51,856 nt of DNA from an uncultured Collinsella sp. (GTDB lineage Bacteria > Actinomycetota > Coriobacteriia > Coriobacteriales > Coriobacteriaceae), in the NCBI GenBank assembly GCA_900754075.1, contig CAAEBN010000019.1, forward strand, positions 1 through 51,856, written 5' to 3'. Each line of letters opens with the position of its first letter. Position 1 is the stretch's first letter. Of the stretch, positions 13,905 to 23,600 are shown piece by piece. A program made the translations under genes and the position numbers. The notes under the pieces are model-generated. The model was not told the DNA's origin and searched no databases. It worked only from the letters and a program-made list of their open reading frames with translations.

Positions 13905-16358
13905 CTACTGTAGCGCCGCCCGCGCAAGACGAGCGCGCGCGACGGCTGCCTGACCGTAGGCGATGCAGCCGTCGTTGACGGGCGCAACGTGGGGGACCAA
14001 GACGGCAAGACCGGCGTCTTTGAGTTCGTGGGTAAGGAGCTGAAGCAAAAGCCGGTTCATGAACACACCGCCCGAGAGCGCGACGGTATCGAGGCCTTCA
14101 CGGGTGCAGATCTCGCTTGCGATGCGGGCCGACGCGCATGCGATGGCGACGTGGAAGTCGAGCGCGAGCCTGTCGGCCGGCGCGCCTGCCTCGATTCCAT
14201 TCAGAAGAGCTTTGATGAGCGGTTGGGAGTCCAAGATGGAGGAGTCGTCGGCAGACGTGAATACGCCTGTATGATTGCCGTCGAGACGAACGGTCTTATC
14301 TCTGAGCGCGCGCCAGGCGGCGGCTTCGAGCTCGATGGCGGGCTCGCCTTCGTAGGTTGCCTGCCCGCAAATGCCCAAAACTGCAGCGGCGGCGTCAAAG
14401 AGACGCCCCATACTGCTCGTGCGCGGGCTGTTGATGTTCCGCTCGATCATCGTAGTCGTGATGCTGCGCGTTTGCTCGTCGAGGGTGCCCAATAGCCCCG
14501 CGGCACCCGGGTGCTCGAGCAGGCCGAGCTCGCTCAGCAGGGCAAAGGCATTGCGCCGGGCATCGCGCACGGATGCGGCACCGCCTGGCAGCGCCCAGGT
14601 GCGCAGGTGCGCGGCGCGTTCAAAATCGGCAAGGCCGGTGACAAGGAACTCGCCGCCCCAAATGGTTCCGTCGGTGCCCGCCCCCGTGCCATCAAAGGCA
14701 ATGCCGAGCACGCGCGCGTCGGGCACGAGCCGGCCTGCGACAATCGCCTCTGCCATTACGCTCGCGATGTGCGCATGATGGTGCTGCACCTCGACGAGTG
14801 GCAGATTGCATTTTCGCGCCTGCTCGCGCGCCCACTGGCTCGATAGATAGCTGGGGTGTAAATCGCAGGCCAAGGCGGCGGGCGCCAGGTCAAAGAGGTT
14901 TTCCAGACGCAAGCGCGCGGCGCTCCAGGCATCGAAGGTCTCGCCGTTTTCGACATCGCCGATATGCTGCGACACAAAACAGGTTGCCTCGCCGTTCGCA
15001 TCCTCGCGTGTGAATGCGATCGTTGCCTTTTGCTGCGGCCCGCAGGCGAGCACGCAGGGCGTGACGGCGTCGAATGCCGGCAGCGGCAACGGCCGAGGCG
15101 CATATCCGCGTGCGCGACGCACAGGCATGACGGTGCCGTCGACCACACGTACCACGGAATCATCGTAGCGTGAGAGGATCGCGCGGTCGTTACCGAGCAG
15201 CGCATCGGCGATGCCGGGGGCAACGAGGTGTTCCCAAGCGAGGCCGTCATCAGTTTCGATAGGTTCCTCGCTTAGGTTTCCGCTGGTCATGACCAGCGCG
15301 TGCATGTCATGCGACGCGGCAGCTGCAAGCAGCAGATGTTGAAGCGGTGTATAGGGGAGCATGACGCCGAGCTCGGGTAGATCGTGCGCGACGGACGGCG
15401 CGAGTGTAAGGGCGTCGGGGGAATCTCCCTCGCCAACAGCACGCCGGCGCAACAGCACGATGGGGCGGATGCTACCGGTTAGCAAGCCGCGCTCGGCATC
15501 ATCGACGTGGCACAGGCGTTCAGCATCGGCAAGGCTGCGCACCATAACGGCAAGCGGCTTGTTGCTGCGGCGCTTACGACGGCGCAGCTCGACCACCGCC
15601 TGCTCATTGGCGGCGTCGCAGGCCAGATGGAATCCGCCCAGGCCCTTGATGGCGACAATACCGCCGCTGGCCAGCAGTTCGACACAGCGGTCAATAATGG
15701 CATCGCTGGTTTCGCGTGTGCTGCCGACGGCTGGCGTCGCCCCCGAGCCTTCGAGCTCCATGTCGCCCGCCGCCTCGCGCCAGGTAATATGTGGCCCGCA
15801 GTCAAAGCAGGCATCGGGCTGCGCATGAAAGCGCCGGTCAAGCGGGTCGCCATACTCTGCGGCGCATTCGGGGCACATGGGAAAGCAATCCATCGACGTG
15901 GCCGCTCGGTCATAAGGCAGCGACCGGATGATGGTAAAGCGCGGCCCGCAGTTGGTGCAGTTGATAAAGGGATAATGAAAGCGTCGGTCGGCGGGGTCGA
16001 ACAGTTCGCGCAGGCAGTCGTCACAGGTGGCGATATCGGGGGAGATGAGCGTCGTGTGCACGGTCTGATCCTGTGACGCTACGATGCGAAAGGCCTGCTC
16101 ATCGTCGGCATCCCAAACGTCGGGCTCCAGGTCCGCAACCTCGACATGCTCAACGCGGGCCGCGGCAGGCGCGTGCTCCGACAGCGCGGCGGCAAAGCCG
16201 TCGAGTGCCTCGACCGAAGCATGCGCCTCGATGTGCACGCCATCGCCCGCGTTGAGCACCCAGCCGCAAATGCCATGCGCCATAGCCTCGCGATACACAA
16301 ATGGCCGCATGCCAACGCCCTGCACAATGCCCGTCACATGAATATGCACATGCCGCAT
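13905..16358 (-). CDS. hypF: Carbamoyltransferase HypF
   Basis: An 817-residue enzyme that converts carbamoyl phosphate and ATP to a carbamoyl adenylate and moves the carbamoyl group to HypE. Domains in order are acylphosphatase (about 1-90, with GIVQGVGMRPFVYREA), two zinc-finger motifs (CDDC..CTNCG, then CPEC..CFDCG), a YrdC-like nucleotide-binding domain (KGLGGFHLACDA, RRKRRSNKPLAVM) and a Kae1-like C-terminal domain (HHAHIASVMAE, FDGTGAGTDGTIWGGEF, SGGVFMNRLL). The ATG at 16358 follows AAGGAGGG; longer readings of this frame upstream run into the nikR gene and are not real. Length fits the family (750-820). Confidence 0.95.
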   Translation of the reverse strand: MRHVHIHVTGIVQGVGMRPFVYREAMAHGICGWVLNAGDGVHIEAHASVEALDGFAAALSEHAPAAARVEHVEVADLEPDVWDADDEQAFRIVASQDQTVHTTLISPDIATCDDCLRELFDPADRRFHYPFINCTNCGPRFTIIRSLPYDRAATSMDCFPMCPECAAEYGDPLDRRFHAQPDACFDCGPHITWREAAGDMELEGSGATPAVGSTRETSDAIIDRCVELLASGGIVAIKGLGGFHLACDAANEQAVVELRRRKRRSNKPLAVMVRSLADAERLCHVDDAERGLLTGSIRPIVLLRRRAVGEGDSPDALTLAPSVAHDLPELGVMLPYTPLQHLLLAAAASHDMHALVMTSGNLSEEPIETDDGLAWEHLVAPGIADALLGNDRAILSRYDDSVVRVVDGTVMPVRRARGYAPRPLPLPAFDAVTPCVLACGPQQKATIAFTREDANGEATCFVSQHIGDVENGETFDAWSAARLRLENLFDLAPAALACDLHPSYLSSQWAREQARKCNLPLVEVQHHHAHIASVMAEAIVAGRLVPDARVLGIAFDGTGAGTDGTIWGGEFLVTGLADFERAAHLRTWALPGGAASVRDARRNAFALLSELGLLEHPGAAGLLGTLDEQTRSITTTMIERNINSPRTSSMGRLFDAAAAVLGICGQATYEGEPAIELEAAAWRALRDKTVRLDGNHTGVFTSADDSSILDSQPLIKALLNGIEAGAPADRLALDFHVAIACASARIASEICTREGLDTVALSGGVFMNRLLLQLLTHELKDAGLAVLVPHVAPVNDGCIAYGQAAVARARLARAALQ

Positions 16359-16374
16359 GCGACCCTCCTTCGTT

Positions 16375-16398
16375 GAAACCTGTCCCTTTATGGCAGGT
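16375..16398. repeat. AAACCTGTCCC partial palindrome upstream of hypF
   Basis: AAACCTGTCCCTTTATGG followed by CAGGT forms an imperfect dyad in the 58-nt gap between nikR and hypF. It is related to the element at 6881-6917. If transcribed it would make only a weak hairpin, so nikR-hypF read-through remains likely. Confidence 0.45.
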
Positions 16399-16416
16399 GC
16401 GCCGCGGGATATCCCG

Positions 16417-16911
16417 TTACAGCCCCAGGCTTTGCTTGGTGGCGGCGCAGGTGAGCTCGCCGTGCTTAACGCCGCGCAGCCCCAGCAACCGGTCCGCCAG
16501 CTCGTAGACGCGTTTGCCGCGACCCTTGAGCGCCAGAATCTCCAGGCAGTTGTGGTGGTCCAGATGCACGTGCATGGTCGAGACAATCTCGTCGGTGTAG
16601 TCGTGCTGCACCTCGTCCAGACGGCGCGTCAAATCGCCGGTATGGTGGTCATAGATCATAGTGAGCGAACCGATGACCTGCTCGTCGGGCGTGCGCATCT
16701 GCTCCTTGGCGATCGAGGCGCGAATCAGATCGCGTACGGCCTCGGATCGGTTAGCCACGTCACCGCGGCGCGCGATCTGCTCGTCAAAGCGGCGCAGCAG
16801 GTCGTCGGGCGCAGTGACCGAAAAGCGGACCAGCTCGGAGCTGGAGCCGCCGCAGCGGCAGCTCGCATCGTCGTCCGCACCGTGATCGTGCGCGTGCTCG
16901 TGCTCGGCCAC
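16417..16911 (-). CDS. nikR: NikR-like nickel-responsive regulator with His-rich N-terminal extension
   Basis: A 164-residue ribbon-helix-helix repressor with a C-terminal nickel-binding ACT-like domain. The RHH segment is at about 27-70 (ELVRFSVTAPDDLLRRFDEQI). All four nickel ligands of the NikR family appear: H103, H114 and H116 in MHVHLDHHNC, and C122. An unusual extension of about 25 residues precedes the RHH and contains five His and two Cys (EHEHAHDHG, CRC), so it may bind metal as well. The start is a GTG one base after the stop of the 82-residue gene, indicating coupling. The position before hypF-C-D-E suggests control of hydrogenase maturation or nickel supply. Target operators were not identified. 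Confidence 0.88.
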   Translation of the reverse strand: MAEHEHAHDHGADDDASCRCGGSSSELVRFSVTAPDDLLRRFDEQIARRGDVANRSEAVRDLIRASIAKEQMRTPDEQVIGSLTMIYDHHTGDLTRRLDEVQHDYTDEIVSTMHVHLDHHNCLEILALKGRGKRVYELADRLLGLRGVKHGELTCAATKQSLGL

Positions 16912-16912
16912 G

Positions 16913-17161
16913 TTACACCAGTTTCACAGAGCCGACGGAGTTGTGATCTGCCTCGATGGCCTCCTCGTAGCCCTCGAGCGCATCGTGCGCCTCGTGCAGC
17001 GCAGACATGGCGGCCTCGAGCTTGGCGCCAATGCGCTCCATGTCAAAGTTCTCGGTCGCATGCAGCAGCTGATGGCTCCACTCGTGAGCGAGCTCAATGG
17101 TGTCGTCGACCTGCTTGACGCTCATGGCAAGCTGGCTCATGTTCATTCCGACGTCATGCAT
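16913..17161 (-). CDS. Small helical protein of unknown function, first gene of the nikR-hyp cluster
   Basis: An 82-residue protein, acidic and almost wholly helical, with six His and six Met spread through it (for example MHDVGMNMSQLAM and EWSHQLLHATENFDME). No signal peptide or membrane segment is seen, and no family is recognised. AAGGAGA lies at good distance from the ATG at 17161. Its stop is one base before the nikR GTG, so the two are co-translated. The context suggests a partner in nickel sensing, storage or delivery, but this is inference from position and His content only. Confidence 0.75.
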   Translation of the reverse strand: MHDVGMNMSQLAMSVKQVDDTIELAHEWSHQLLHATENFDMERIGAKLEAAMSALHEAHDALEGYEEAIEADHNSVGSVKLV

Positions 17162-17234
17162 GGGAATCTCCTTTTGTACGGGGCGATATGGTGGTTCAGA
17201 TTCTACTACGCCCGCCTTGGGCGCCGCCGCATAA

Positions 17235-17273
17235 GAAAACGGGCGCGAGTCCGTCTGACCCGCACCCGTTCAC
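17235..17273 (-). terminator. Rho-independent terminator downstream of trxA
   Basis: On the minus strand AACGGGTGCGGGTC pairs, with two mismatches, with GACTCGCGCCCGTT and is followed by TTCTT. It separates trxA from the 82-residue gene and the nikR-hyp cluster. Confidence 0.75.
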
Positions 17274-17381
17274 TGGGGGCTGTTTGTGTCTACCATACTA
17301 TCCGTGGTCGCATGCCTTGCGTTTGGCACTCCGGCGAGCGGTGCGAAACCGCGCATGGACGGCAGACAGGTAACCAGCGTA

Positions 17382-17702
17382 TTACAGGTGCTTCTCCAGC
17401 AGTGCCTGCAGCCTTGCCTTGGGCAGCGCGCCGACCGAGCGGTCGACCTCCTCACCGTTCATAAAGACAATCAGCGTGGGGATGCTCATGACGCCAAACT
17501 TCATGGCCAGGTCCTGATTGTCATCGACGTTGCACTTGGCTACAGCCAGCTTGCCGGCCAGCTCGTCTGCCACCTCGTCAACGATGGGCGAGAGCGATCG
17601 GCAGGGCCCGCACCAGGGCGCCCAAAAATCAACCAGTACGGGAAGGTTGTCGCTAACGACGGAATCGAAGTTCTCGGGGGTAATCTGCTTAATGTCAGCC
17701 AT
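17382..17702 (-). CDS. trxA: Thioredoxin
   Basis: A 106-residue cytosolic thioredoxin for dithiol-disulfide exchange, reduced by thioredoxin reductase (not in the window). The active site WCGPC is at 30-34 and the cis-Pro loop is in MSIPTLIVF. The start is set at the ATG at 17702 with GGAGGTCACC upstream; a longer frame would add 28 residues unlike the family. It is monocistronic and divergent from the glycosylase-like gene at 17839. Confidence 0.95.
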   Translation of the reverse strand: MADIKQITPENFDSVVSDNLPVLVDFWAPWCGPCRSLSPIVDEVADELAGKLAVAKCNVDDNQDLAMKFGVMSIPTLIVFMNGEEVDRSVGALPKARLQALLEKHL

Positions 17703-17804
17703 GGTGACCTCCATAATGCGACGCGGCTCAGCCGCGTAAAACTCAGTACGACCGTGCTTATACCCAGCGGCCTGCAAAGCAACCACTCGCGGGCGGCTCT
17801 TTTA

Positions 17805-17810
17805 TATAAT
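17805..17810 (+). promoter_or_regulatory. Probable -10 element of the glycosylase-like gene
   Basis: A perfect TATAAT at 17805-17810, about 29 nt before the ATG at 17839. The region 17 bp upstream lacks a recognisable -35 hexamer. Confidence 0.4.
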
Positions 17811-17838
17811 GGTGGGCACGCAAACGATTGGAGAGCGC

Positions 17839-18414
17839 ATGCCCACGTCACAAAGCCAGAAAAAAGAAGCCATCGCCCAAGCGGCCGAGCAGGAGCTTGC
17901 ATCGCTTGCGGCCCGTGGCGTGCGTATCGCGGGCAACGCGTGCTCGCCGATCGTACTGGTCAAAGGTGATTTGGATGATGCCGAGCGCTCGGGCGGCGAA
18001 CTTGCCGCCGGCGCGGATGGTGCCGCATTGCGCAAGGCGCTCGGGGCAATCGGTTACGCGCCCGAAGATTTTTGTGTGCTGGCGAGTGTTGCCGGCGCGG
18101 GCGACGGAGTTGTGACGGTGGGCCACGCCCTGCCGTGCGACCTGTTCCGCGAGGCGCTTGAGGCCTTGGACCCCGAGGCGGTGCTACTGCTCGACAACAG
18201 CGCGGCCGATGTCATGCGCGAAACCTACGCCGATATGCTCGTGGCGATTGATGACTTCGACACCGCCATGCTCAAGCCCGGTCTGATCGCCCATGTGCAG
18301 GGCCGCCGCGTGCTCGCGCTCGACGGCTTTGAGGCCGCGCTGACCGACAAGGCCGCCAAGCAGCGCATGTGGGCCTACATCAAGCAGCTGACCCCGGCGG
18401 CTGCACCGCTGTAG
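17839..18414 (+). CDS. Diverged uracil-DNA-glycosylase-superfamily-like protein lacking catalytic motifs
   Basis: A 191-residue protein. By eye its layout follows family 4/5 uracil-DNA glycosylases. A beta strand SPIVLVKGD stands where VGEAPG is expected. GGELAAGADGAALRKALGAIGYAPEDFCVL aligns with the G-x-PFVG-x-AG-x-LL...IG...VYITN region. LEALDPEAVLLLDNSAADVM matches the L-x-P-x-V-x-x-LG-x-x-A segment. The last part (RRVLALDGFEAALTD..MWAYIKQL) matches the HP-x-A motif and final helix. The active-site E-x-PG and the HP of the family are replaced, and no Fe-S cysteines are present. Catalysis is thus doubtful. TTGGAGAG sets the start at 17839. The gene is alone, between trxA and the two-component system. 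The fold assignment is my inference. Confidence 0.45.
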   Translation: MPTSQSQKKEAIAQAAEQELASLAARGVRIAGNACSPIVLVKGDLDDAERSGGELAAGADGAALRKALGAIGYAPEDFCVLASVAGAGDGVVTVGHALPCDLFREALEALDPEAVLLLDNSAADVMRETYADMLVAIDDFDTAMLKPGLIAHVQGRRVLALDGFEAALTDKAAKQRMWAYIKQLTPAAAPL

Positions 18415-18432
18415 CGAGGCTGGCGGCAGCCC

Positions 18433-19710
18433 CTACATCACGGCGCGCAGCTCAAACCGGTCGCCGTTAATGCGGAACTGGCAGTTGCCGTTCATGCGCT
18501 CGACGGCAAGCATAATGCTCTTGGTGCCAAAGCCGTGCCCAGTGTGCTGAGCCACGGGCATGCCGTCGACCATGTGCGGCGCACGGCCAAACGTGTTGGA
18601 AACCAGCAATAGAAGCTGACCGTCTTCGTAGCGAAGGTCCAGGTCGACAAATCGCTTGCCCTCGGGGGCGGCGCTCGCCGCGGCGATGGCATTGTCCAGG
18701 GCGTTCGATACCACACTGAACAGATCGACATCGCTCACGTGGACGGTCTCGGGCACGGCGGCGCGCAGGTCGGCGGTGATGCCGTGCGCGTTGATGTCCG
18801 CGGAAAGCGACGAGAGCGCAATGTTGACCGTTTCGTTGGCGCAGTAGCGGCGCACGGCGGTGCGGTCGTTGGTCTCGCAGAGCGCGTCGATGCGCTCGAG
18901 CGCCTCATCGGTGTGACCCTCTTCGATCAGGGCCGCTAGACCGCGCAGGTAGTGGCGCATGTCGTGACGGAGAACCGAGAGCTCGCGTCCGGACTGGCGC
19001 CAGGCTTCGAGCTCTTTGATGGCCGCGCTGTCGCGGGTCGCGAGCATCCAGCGCTCGCGCTCGGCGATTTCCTTTGCCTCGTATTCGCGAAGGTAGACGG
19101 CAAGAAACATAAGGTAGAAGGCGCAGAGGGCGAACGCCAAAAACTCAACGGTTACCACCGAGCCCGAGTGGAAGAGCGGGGTATAGACGTTGGTGGCGTA
19201 GTCGAAGATGTAGTAGACGAGCGGCAGGATGAGCAGAATCTCCAGCTCGGTGGGGCTTTTGATCGCTAGGCGGAGGCCAATGTCGCTTGCCCAATGCAGC
19301 AAGACGGCAAAGACGCCGAGTGTGGTGATGATGCGCGCCACGTAGTACGCGACTTGCGAATCGGTGGCGGCGAGCGCGGCGATGCCCATCCAGTTGCTAA
19401 ACTGGCAGCTCAGGTAGGCACTGGTAACGCCCAGGATGGCGAGCAGCGGACTCAGGCGATAGCGTACGCACAGGTAGACGACAAGCGGCAGATGCACGAC
19501 GAGTGGATAGGCCTGTCGGGCAAACAGCTCACCACCGACGAGGTTGGCAATCGCAAAAGCGGTGCCGGTTACGGCGCCGACCCCTACCAGATCGAGCGAA
19601 TGGCGGCCGTTGATCTCGACACCGCACAGCGCCGCCGAGGCAAAGACGCCAAAGAGCAACGTCGTCGCATGGTGGATTGCCCAAAGTACCAGTTCTGCCG
19701 AGGAAAGCAT
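18433..19710 (-). CDS. Sensor histidine kinase, GHKL type (AgrC/ComD-like)
   Basis: A 425-residue membrane kinase. Residues 1-210 hold about six hydrophobic helices with no large extracellular loop. A coiled linker leads to the phosphoacceptor box SVLRHDMRHYLRG (H249). The ATPase part has the N box DLFSVVSNALDNAI and the G box TGHGFGTKS. This is the pattern of the HPK10 class that often reads peptides. The ATG at 19710 overlaps the stop of the response regulator (TGATG), which rules out the longer upstream frame. With the LytTR regulator it forms a two-gene unit divergent from the large surface protein at 20672. No pheromone precursor gene was seen nearby. Confidence 0.9.
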   Translation of the reverse strand: MLSSAELVLWAIHHATTLLFGVFASAALCGVEINGRHSLDLVGVGAVTGTAFAIANLVGGELFARQAYPLVVHLPLVVYLCVRYRLSPLLAILGVTSAYLSCQFSNWMGIAALAATDSQVAYYVARIITTLGVFAVLLHWASDIGLRLAIKSPTELEILLILPLVYYIFDYATNVYTPLFHSGSVVTVEFLAFALCAFYLMFLAVYLREYEAKEIAERERWMLATRDSAAIKELEAWRQSGRELSVLRHDMRHYLRGLAALIEEGHTDEALERIDALCETNDRTAVRRYCANETVNIALSSLSADINAHGITADLRAAVPETVHVSDVDLFSVVSNALDNAIAAASAAPEGKRFVDLDLRYEDGQLLLLVSNTFGRAPHMVDGMPVAQHTGHGFGTKSIMLAVERMNGNCQFRINGDRFELRAVM

Positions 19711-20432
19711 CAGCGTCTCCCACCCTCGAACCGCACTGCAAAGTAGGCGTCTTGGAATCCCTGCTTGCAGCTGCGCGCGAGCGGTATGCACGCGCCCGAG
19801 CGCATGACGATTTCCGTGCGGTTGAAGTGGTCGATGTTGCGCAGATTGACCTGGTAGCTGCGGTGGCACTTAAAGAAGGCCGCGTTTTGGGCCAGCCGGT
19901 CCTCGATGCTGCGGAACGGCTCGAGCGCCTCGATATCGCGGCCATCGCGCAGGTGGAAGACCACGTGCTTGTTGCGAGCCTCGGCATATTCGATATCGGA
20001 TGGGCGCAGGGCATGGTAGCCAAAGGACGTCTTGATGACGAGCTCGTCGATCGTTGCCGGACGCAGGCTCGACAGCTCGTCGAGCAGTTGCGCCACGCGC
20101 TCGTAGGTCACGGGTTTGAGCAGGTAGTCGAAGGCGCGGACCTCGTAGGACTCAAGCGCGAACTCGGGCGATGAGGTCAGAAACACCAAGCGCACGGCGG
20201 TATCGGATTGGCGCAGCTCGCGGGCGGTGTCCATGCCGTTGACGAGCGGCATGATCATGTCGAGCATGATAATGTCGGCGCGCGATGCGGCATGGCGCGC
20301 CAGCAGGTCTTCGCCGCGCGTAACGAGTGCAACATCGACCGCCGTACCCGTCTCGGCAGACCAGCGGTTGATCATGCGGTGCAGGTTATCTAGAAAGGCG
20401 ACGTCGTCGTCGCAGGCGATGATTCTGAGCAT
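19710..20432 (-). CDS. LytTR-family response regulator
   Basis: A 240-residue regulator with an N-terminal receiver domain (acidic cluster CDDD at 7-10, phosphoacceptor D58 in MLDMI, Lys in LLKPVTYER) and a C-terminal LytTR DNA-binding domain (about 135-235, with YHALRPSDIEYAEARNKHVVFHL and CHRSYQVNLRNIDHFNRTEI). The start is the ATG at 20432 before LRIIACDDD, with AAGGGGG upstream. Its gene is first in the unit with the GHKL kinase. LytTR proteins often act on cell-surface or competence genes; the divergent wall-anchored protein is a natural candidate target. Confidence 0.92.
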   Translation of the reverse strand: MLRIIACDDDVAFLDNLHRMINRWSAETGTAVDVALVTRGEDLLARHAASRADIIMLDMIMPLVNGMDTARELRQSDTAVRLVFLTSSPEFALESYEVRAFDYLLKPVTYERVAQLLDELSSLRPATIDELVIKTSFGYHALRPSDIEYAEARNKHVVFHLRDGRDIEALEPFRSIEDRLAQNAAFFKCHRSYQVNLRNIDHFNRTEIVMRSGACIPLARSCKQGFQDAYFAVRFEGGRR

Positions 20433-20671
20433 ATTGGGCCCCCTTAGTACCTCGATTTTGCCACATCGTGCACGCGCCACCCGCGGGGGTGCGTTCCGTT
20501 TGCGCCCCACGGTACGCAACTCGCGCCGAGCGGCAGGGTGTCAAAACATGCGGTTGCACAATACCAGATGGATATATATGTCAATTTGAACTGGCGGCTG
20601 GCGAGGGACCATGCCGGCCGCGCCAAGCGATATCGGACATCGCGAAAGCATAGGGGTAAGGGAGCTGAACG

Positions 20672-23600
20672 ATGAGGAAGAAGAAGATGGGGATGCGCGC
20701 TGCGTTGACGCGTCTGCTGGGTATCGCAACCGTGGCATGCGCGCTCGTGGCGACGCCGGCGGTGGCAAGCGCCGAGACGCAGGTCATGCCCGACGGGGTG
20801 AAGGCGGAGGTGCTGCCGCTTACGCAGGCCAACAACGAACCCGTCCAAATCACCGAGCCGGGCAGTTACGTACTTAAGACGGCTGAGGGTGAGGTCACGC
20901 CATCTTCGGGTTACACCATCGACGCGCCGGATGCGTCTCGGATTAATCCTGTGAGGATCTACATCGATGGCACGGTCTACGTGAACGATAAGACTAACTG
21001 GCGGGTTGAGCAAACTCGATGGCTGTTCAACATCAAACAGGGTAGCAATATCGAGTTCATCGGTGTCAACAATCCGTGCGTCAGCTTCCATAGAAACCAA
21101 AAGCAATTTGAGTCCGTAAGCGGCTTTTTGACCGACCGCTATTACAGCGGTGGCTACAAAAAGGCATCGGGCGACATCTCGGTTGGCCTGGGGGTTGGCG
21201 ACGGCTCGCAGAACTTCATTCTCTCGTATGGCAGCAAGTACGAGCAAAAGGTACCTGCGATTTCCCTGGGCAATACCAAGGGAAAGCTGTCTGCAAATTT
21301 CAGTAAGCTGATGATTAGGGACTATGCTGGCAAGTCGCACAACTCTTTGGGCGAGGTTTCCCCATACAGTATTCTTGAATATGCTGTGCCGGTCCGCCTG
21401 TTCCGCAGCAGCTTCTCCGATGACGGCAAGGGGAATATTAATAAGCTCAACGCTACGTTTACTGACTGTGCGTTCTGGAATACGTCTGGCGACTACAACG
21501 GTGCAGTTTCAATTGTGGGCAATCCCCGTGGTGGCGTGAATTCGGACGTCGCTTCGAGGCTGACTGCGACGTTCGAGAACTGCCGGTTTGGTTCCGATGC
21601 CGACAGCGGCATTTGGCAGACCAATAATAAATATCCGACGGTCGAAGAGACCACTGAGTTCGCACAGGTTCAGGAGACTGGAAAGTGCGCCGTTGCAGGC
21701 GTGATGGGCGTCACCAACGCTACGGTCAACCTCAACAGCTGCACCATGAGCAACTTCCACAGCACGCGTTCGAACTCGGCCGACAACACTTTGACAGTCG
21801 ATGCCCTTAATGTTGCACGAAGCGCTCGCTGCAACATAAACGGTGGCACGATTGAACGCTATGGCGCACGCGGCAATACATGCGTGGTATACGCCGCCGG
21901 AACCCTTACCCTCAACGGATCGCCGGAAATCGCGAGCTACTGGAAGAACAGTCACGCCGGCGATACTAATTATGGCGACAAGTACACTGAAGCTGATAAA
22001 GCTACGGGAACCGCCAAGAGCCTGTATGTCCCGAAGAAAAAGAGTGTCGATGCCAACGTCCCGGCGCTGAATATCGCGTCTGACTTCTCCGTACGCGGAG
22101 GCTTTGGAGACAATGTTTGGATCTCGATTGAGGAGACTGCGGACAGTAATGGCGTAAAGTCGCGTGTCCTTGGCACCTGCGAATCCAACAAGATCGAAGG
22201 CGTTGTGCCAGACGGCTCGTCCGAGAACGACGACAACTCCGACAGGTACGAGGTCGTGAACCTTAACGGCGACCTCACCTTCCGCGAGACCATCCACCAG
22301 CACAAGTGGAACGTTGAGGCTGACGGTTTGGGCGTTCGCGCTTCGTGCGTGGGCCCGTTCCGCAACAGCGAGTGCGAATATGGCAAGGACGAGAGCGGTG
22401 AGCCCAAAAAGTACCTGAGGGCCACGTATGAGCTCTCCATGTCCAAGGCAACGAGCTCTCAGAGCACCGAACTTGTCTATGACGGTTGCCCGGTAAAGAT
22501 TGCTTTGAATAAGGACGGCGCGTGGAATCTAGAGCAGATGGGCGTGACGGCCAGCGATGAATTCACGTGGTATCAGTGCAAGTCCCAGGCGGACGCCGAG
22601 GCATATAAAAACGGCACCAAGCTCAAGGATGCTCCGGCGGACGCTGGCTACTACTATGTCGTCACGAGCTTTAAGACTGCCTCTGGTCAGACGCTCGAGG
22701 GCAAGAAGGCCTTTGAGATTTCGCCGCGTCGCCTGGTTAGGGGTCAATCCTACCGGTTCACCCTTAAAGACGGCGGCAAGGGCGCGGGCAAGTATGCCTA
22801 TGACGGCAAGGAGCATCAGCCTGTCGTCGAAAGTGCAAAGTTCAAAAACGGTGCCGGTGAGTGGGTCGATCTCGTTGAGGGCAAGGATTACGAGCTCAGC
22901 GCTCGAAGTGAATCCGGACTGAAGCAGACCGAGCCAGGGCAATACGAGTGCATTGTCATCGGTAAGGGCAACTTCACGACCGATGGCGGCACCACAAGTG
23001 TTCTGACGCTCAAGTGGGAGATCGTTGATGTTTCGCGCTTTGACCTTGAGGCCACTGGCTTTGAGGGCGCCTATGACGGCAAAGAGCACGGTATTACGGT
23101 CAACGTCAAGAATGACCCCCAGCCGGCGGATATGAAGATCGAGTACTGCGAAGAGGGTGGCGATTGGACGACGAAAAAGCCGACCTATCGCAATGCGGCC
23201 GAGTACACGACATCCTATCGTGTGACGGCTTCTGACTACCTGACCGTTACGGGCAAAGCGACCGTGAAGATTTCCAAGGCCGATCAGGACGCGCCGGCTG
23301 GGCTCGTGGGCAATAATTGGACCACGTGCAGCAGCAAGGACGGTTCCATCTCGGGCGTGACCAAGGCGATGGAATATCGTCGCGGGTCGAGTGGGGATTA
23401 CCAGAAGATAACGTCTGACGATAAGCTGACCGGTCTTGCGAAGTCGGGAACGTACTACGTCCGCTATGCCGAGGATAACAACCACAATGCGTCGGCCGAT
23501 GCTGAGGTCAAGATCGAGCCGGGACCCCATGCTGTTGCCGACAATGCAGCTTGGAAGCCGAATGGCGAAGGTAGCCACGTTAAGGTCTGCAAGTACTGCA

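Noticed and set aside
16359..16586. N-terminal extension of HypF by 76 residues
   Set aside because: It overlaps the end of nikR, is unlike any HypF, and the ATG at 16358 has an AAGGAGGG site followed directly by the acylphosphatase domain.
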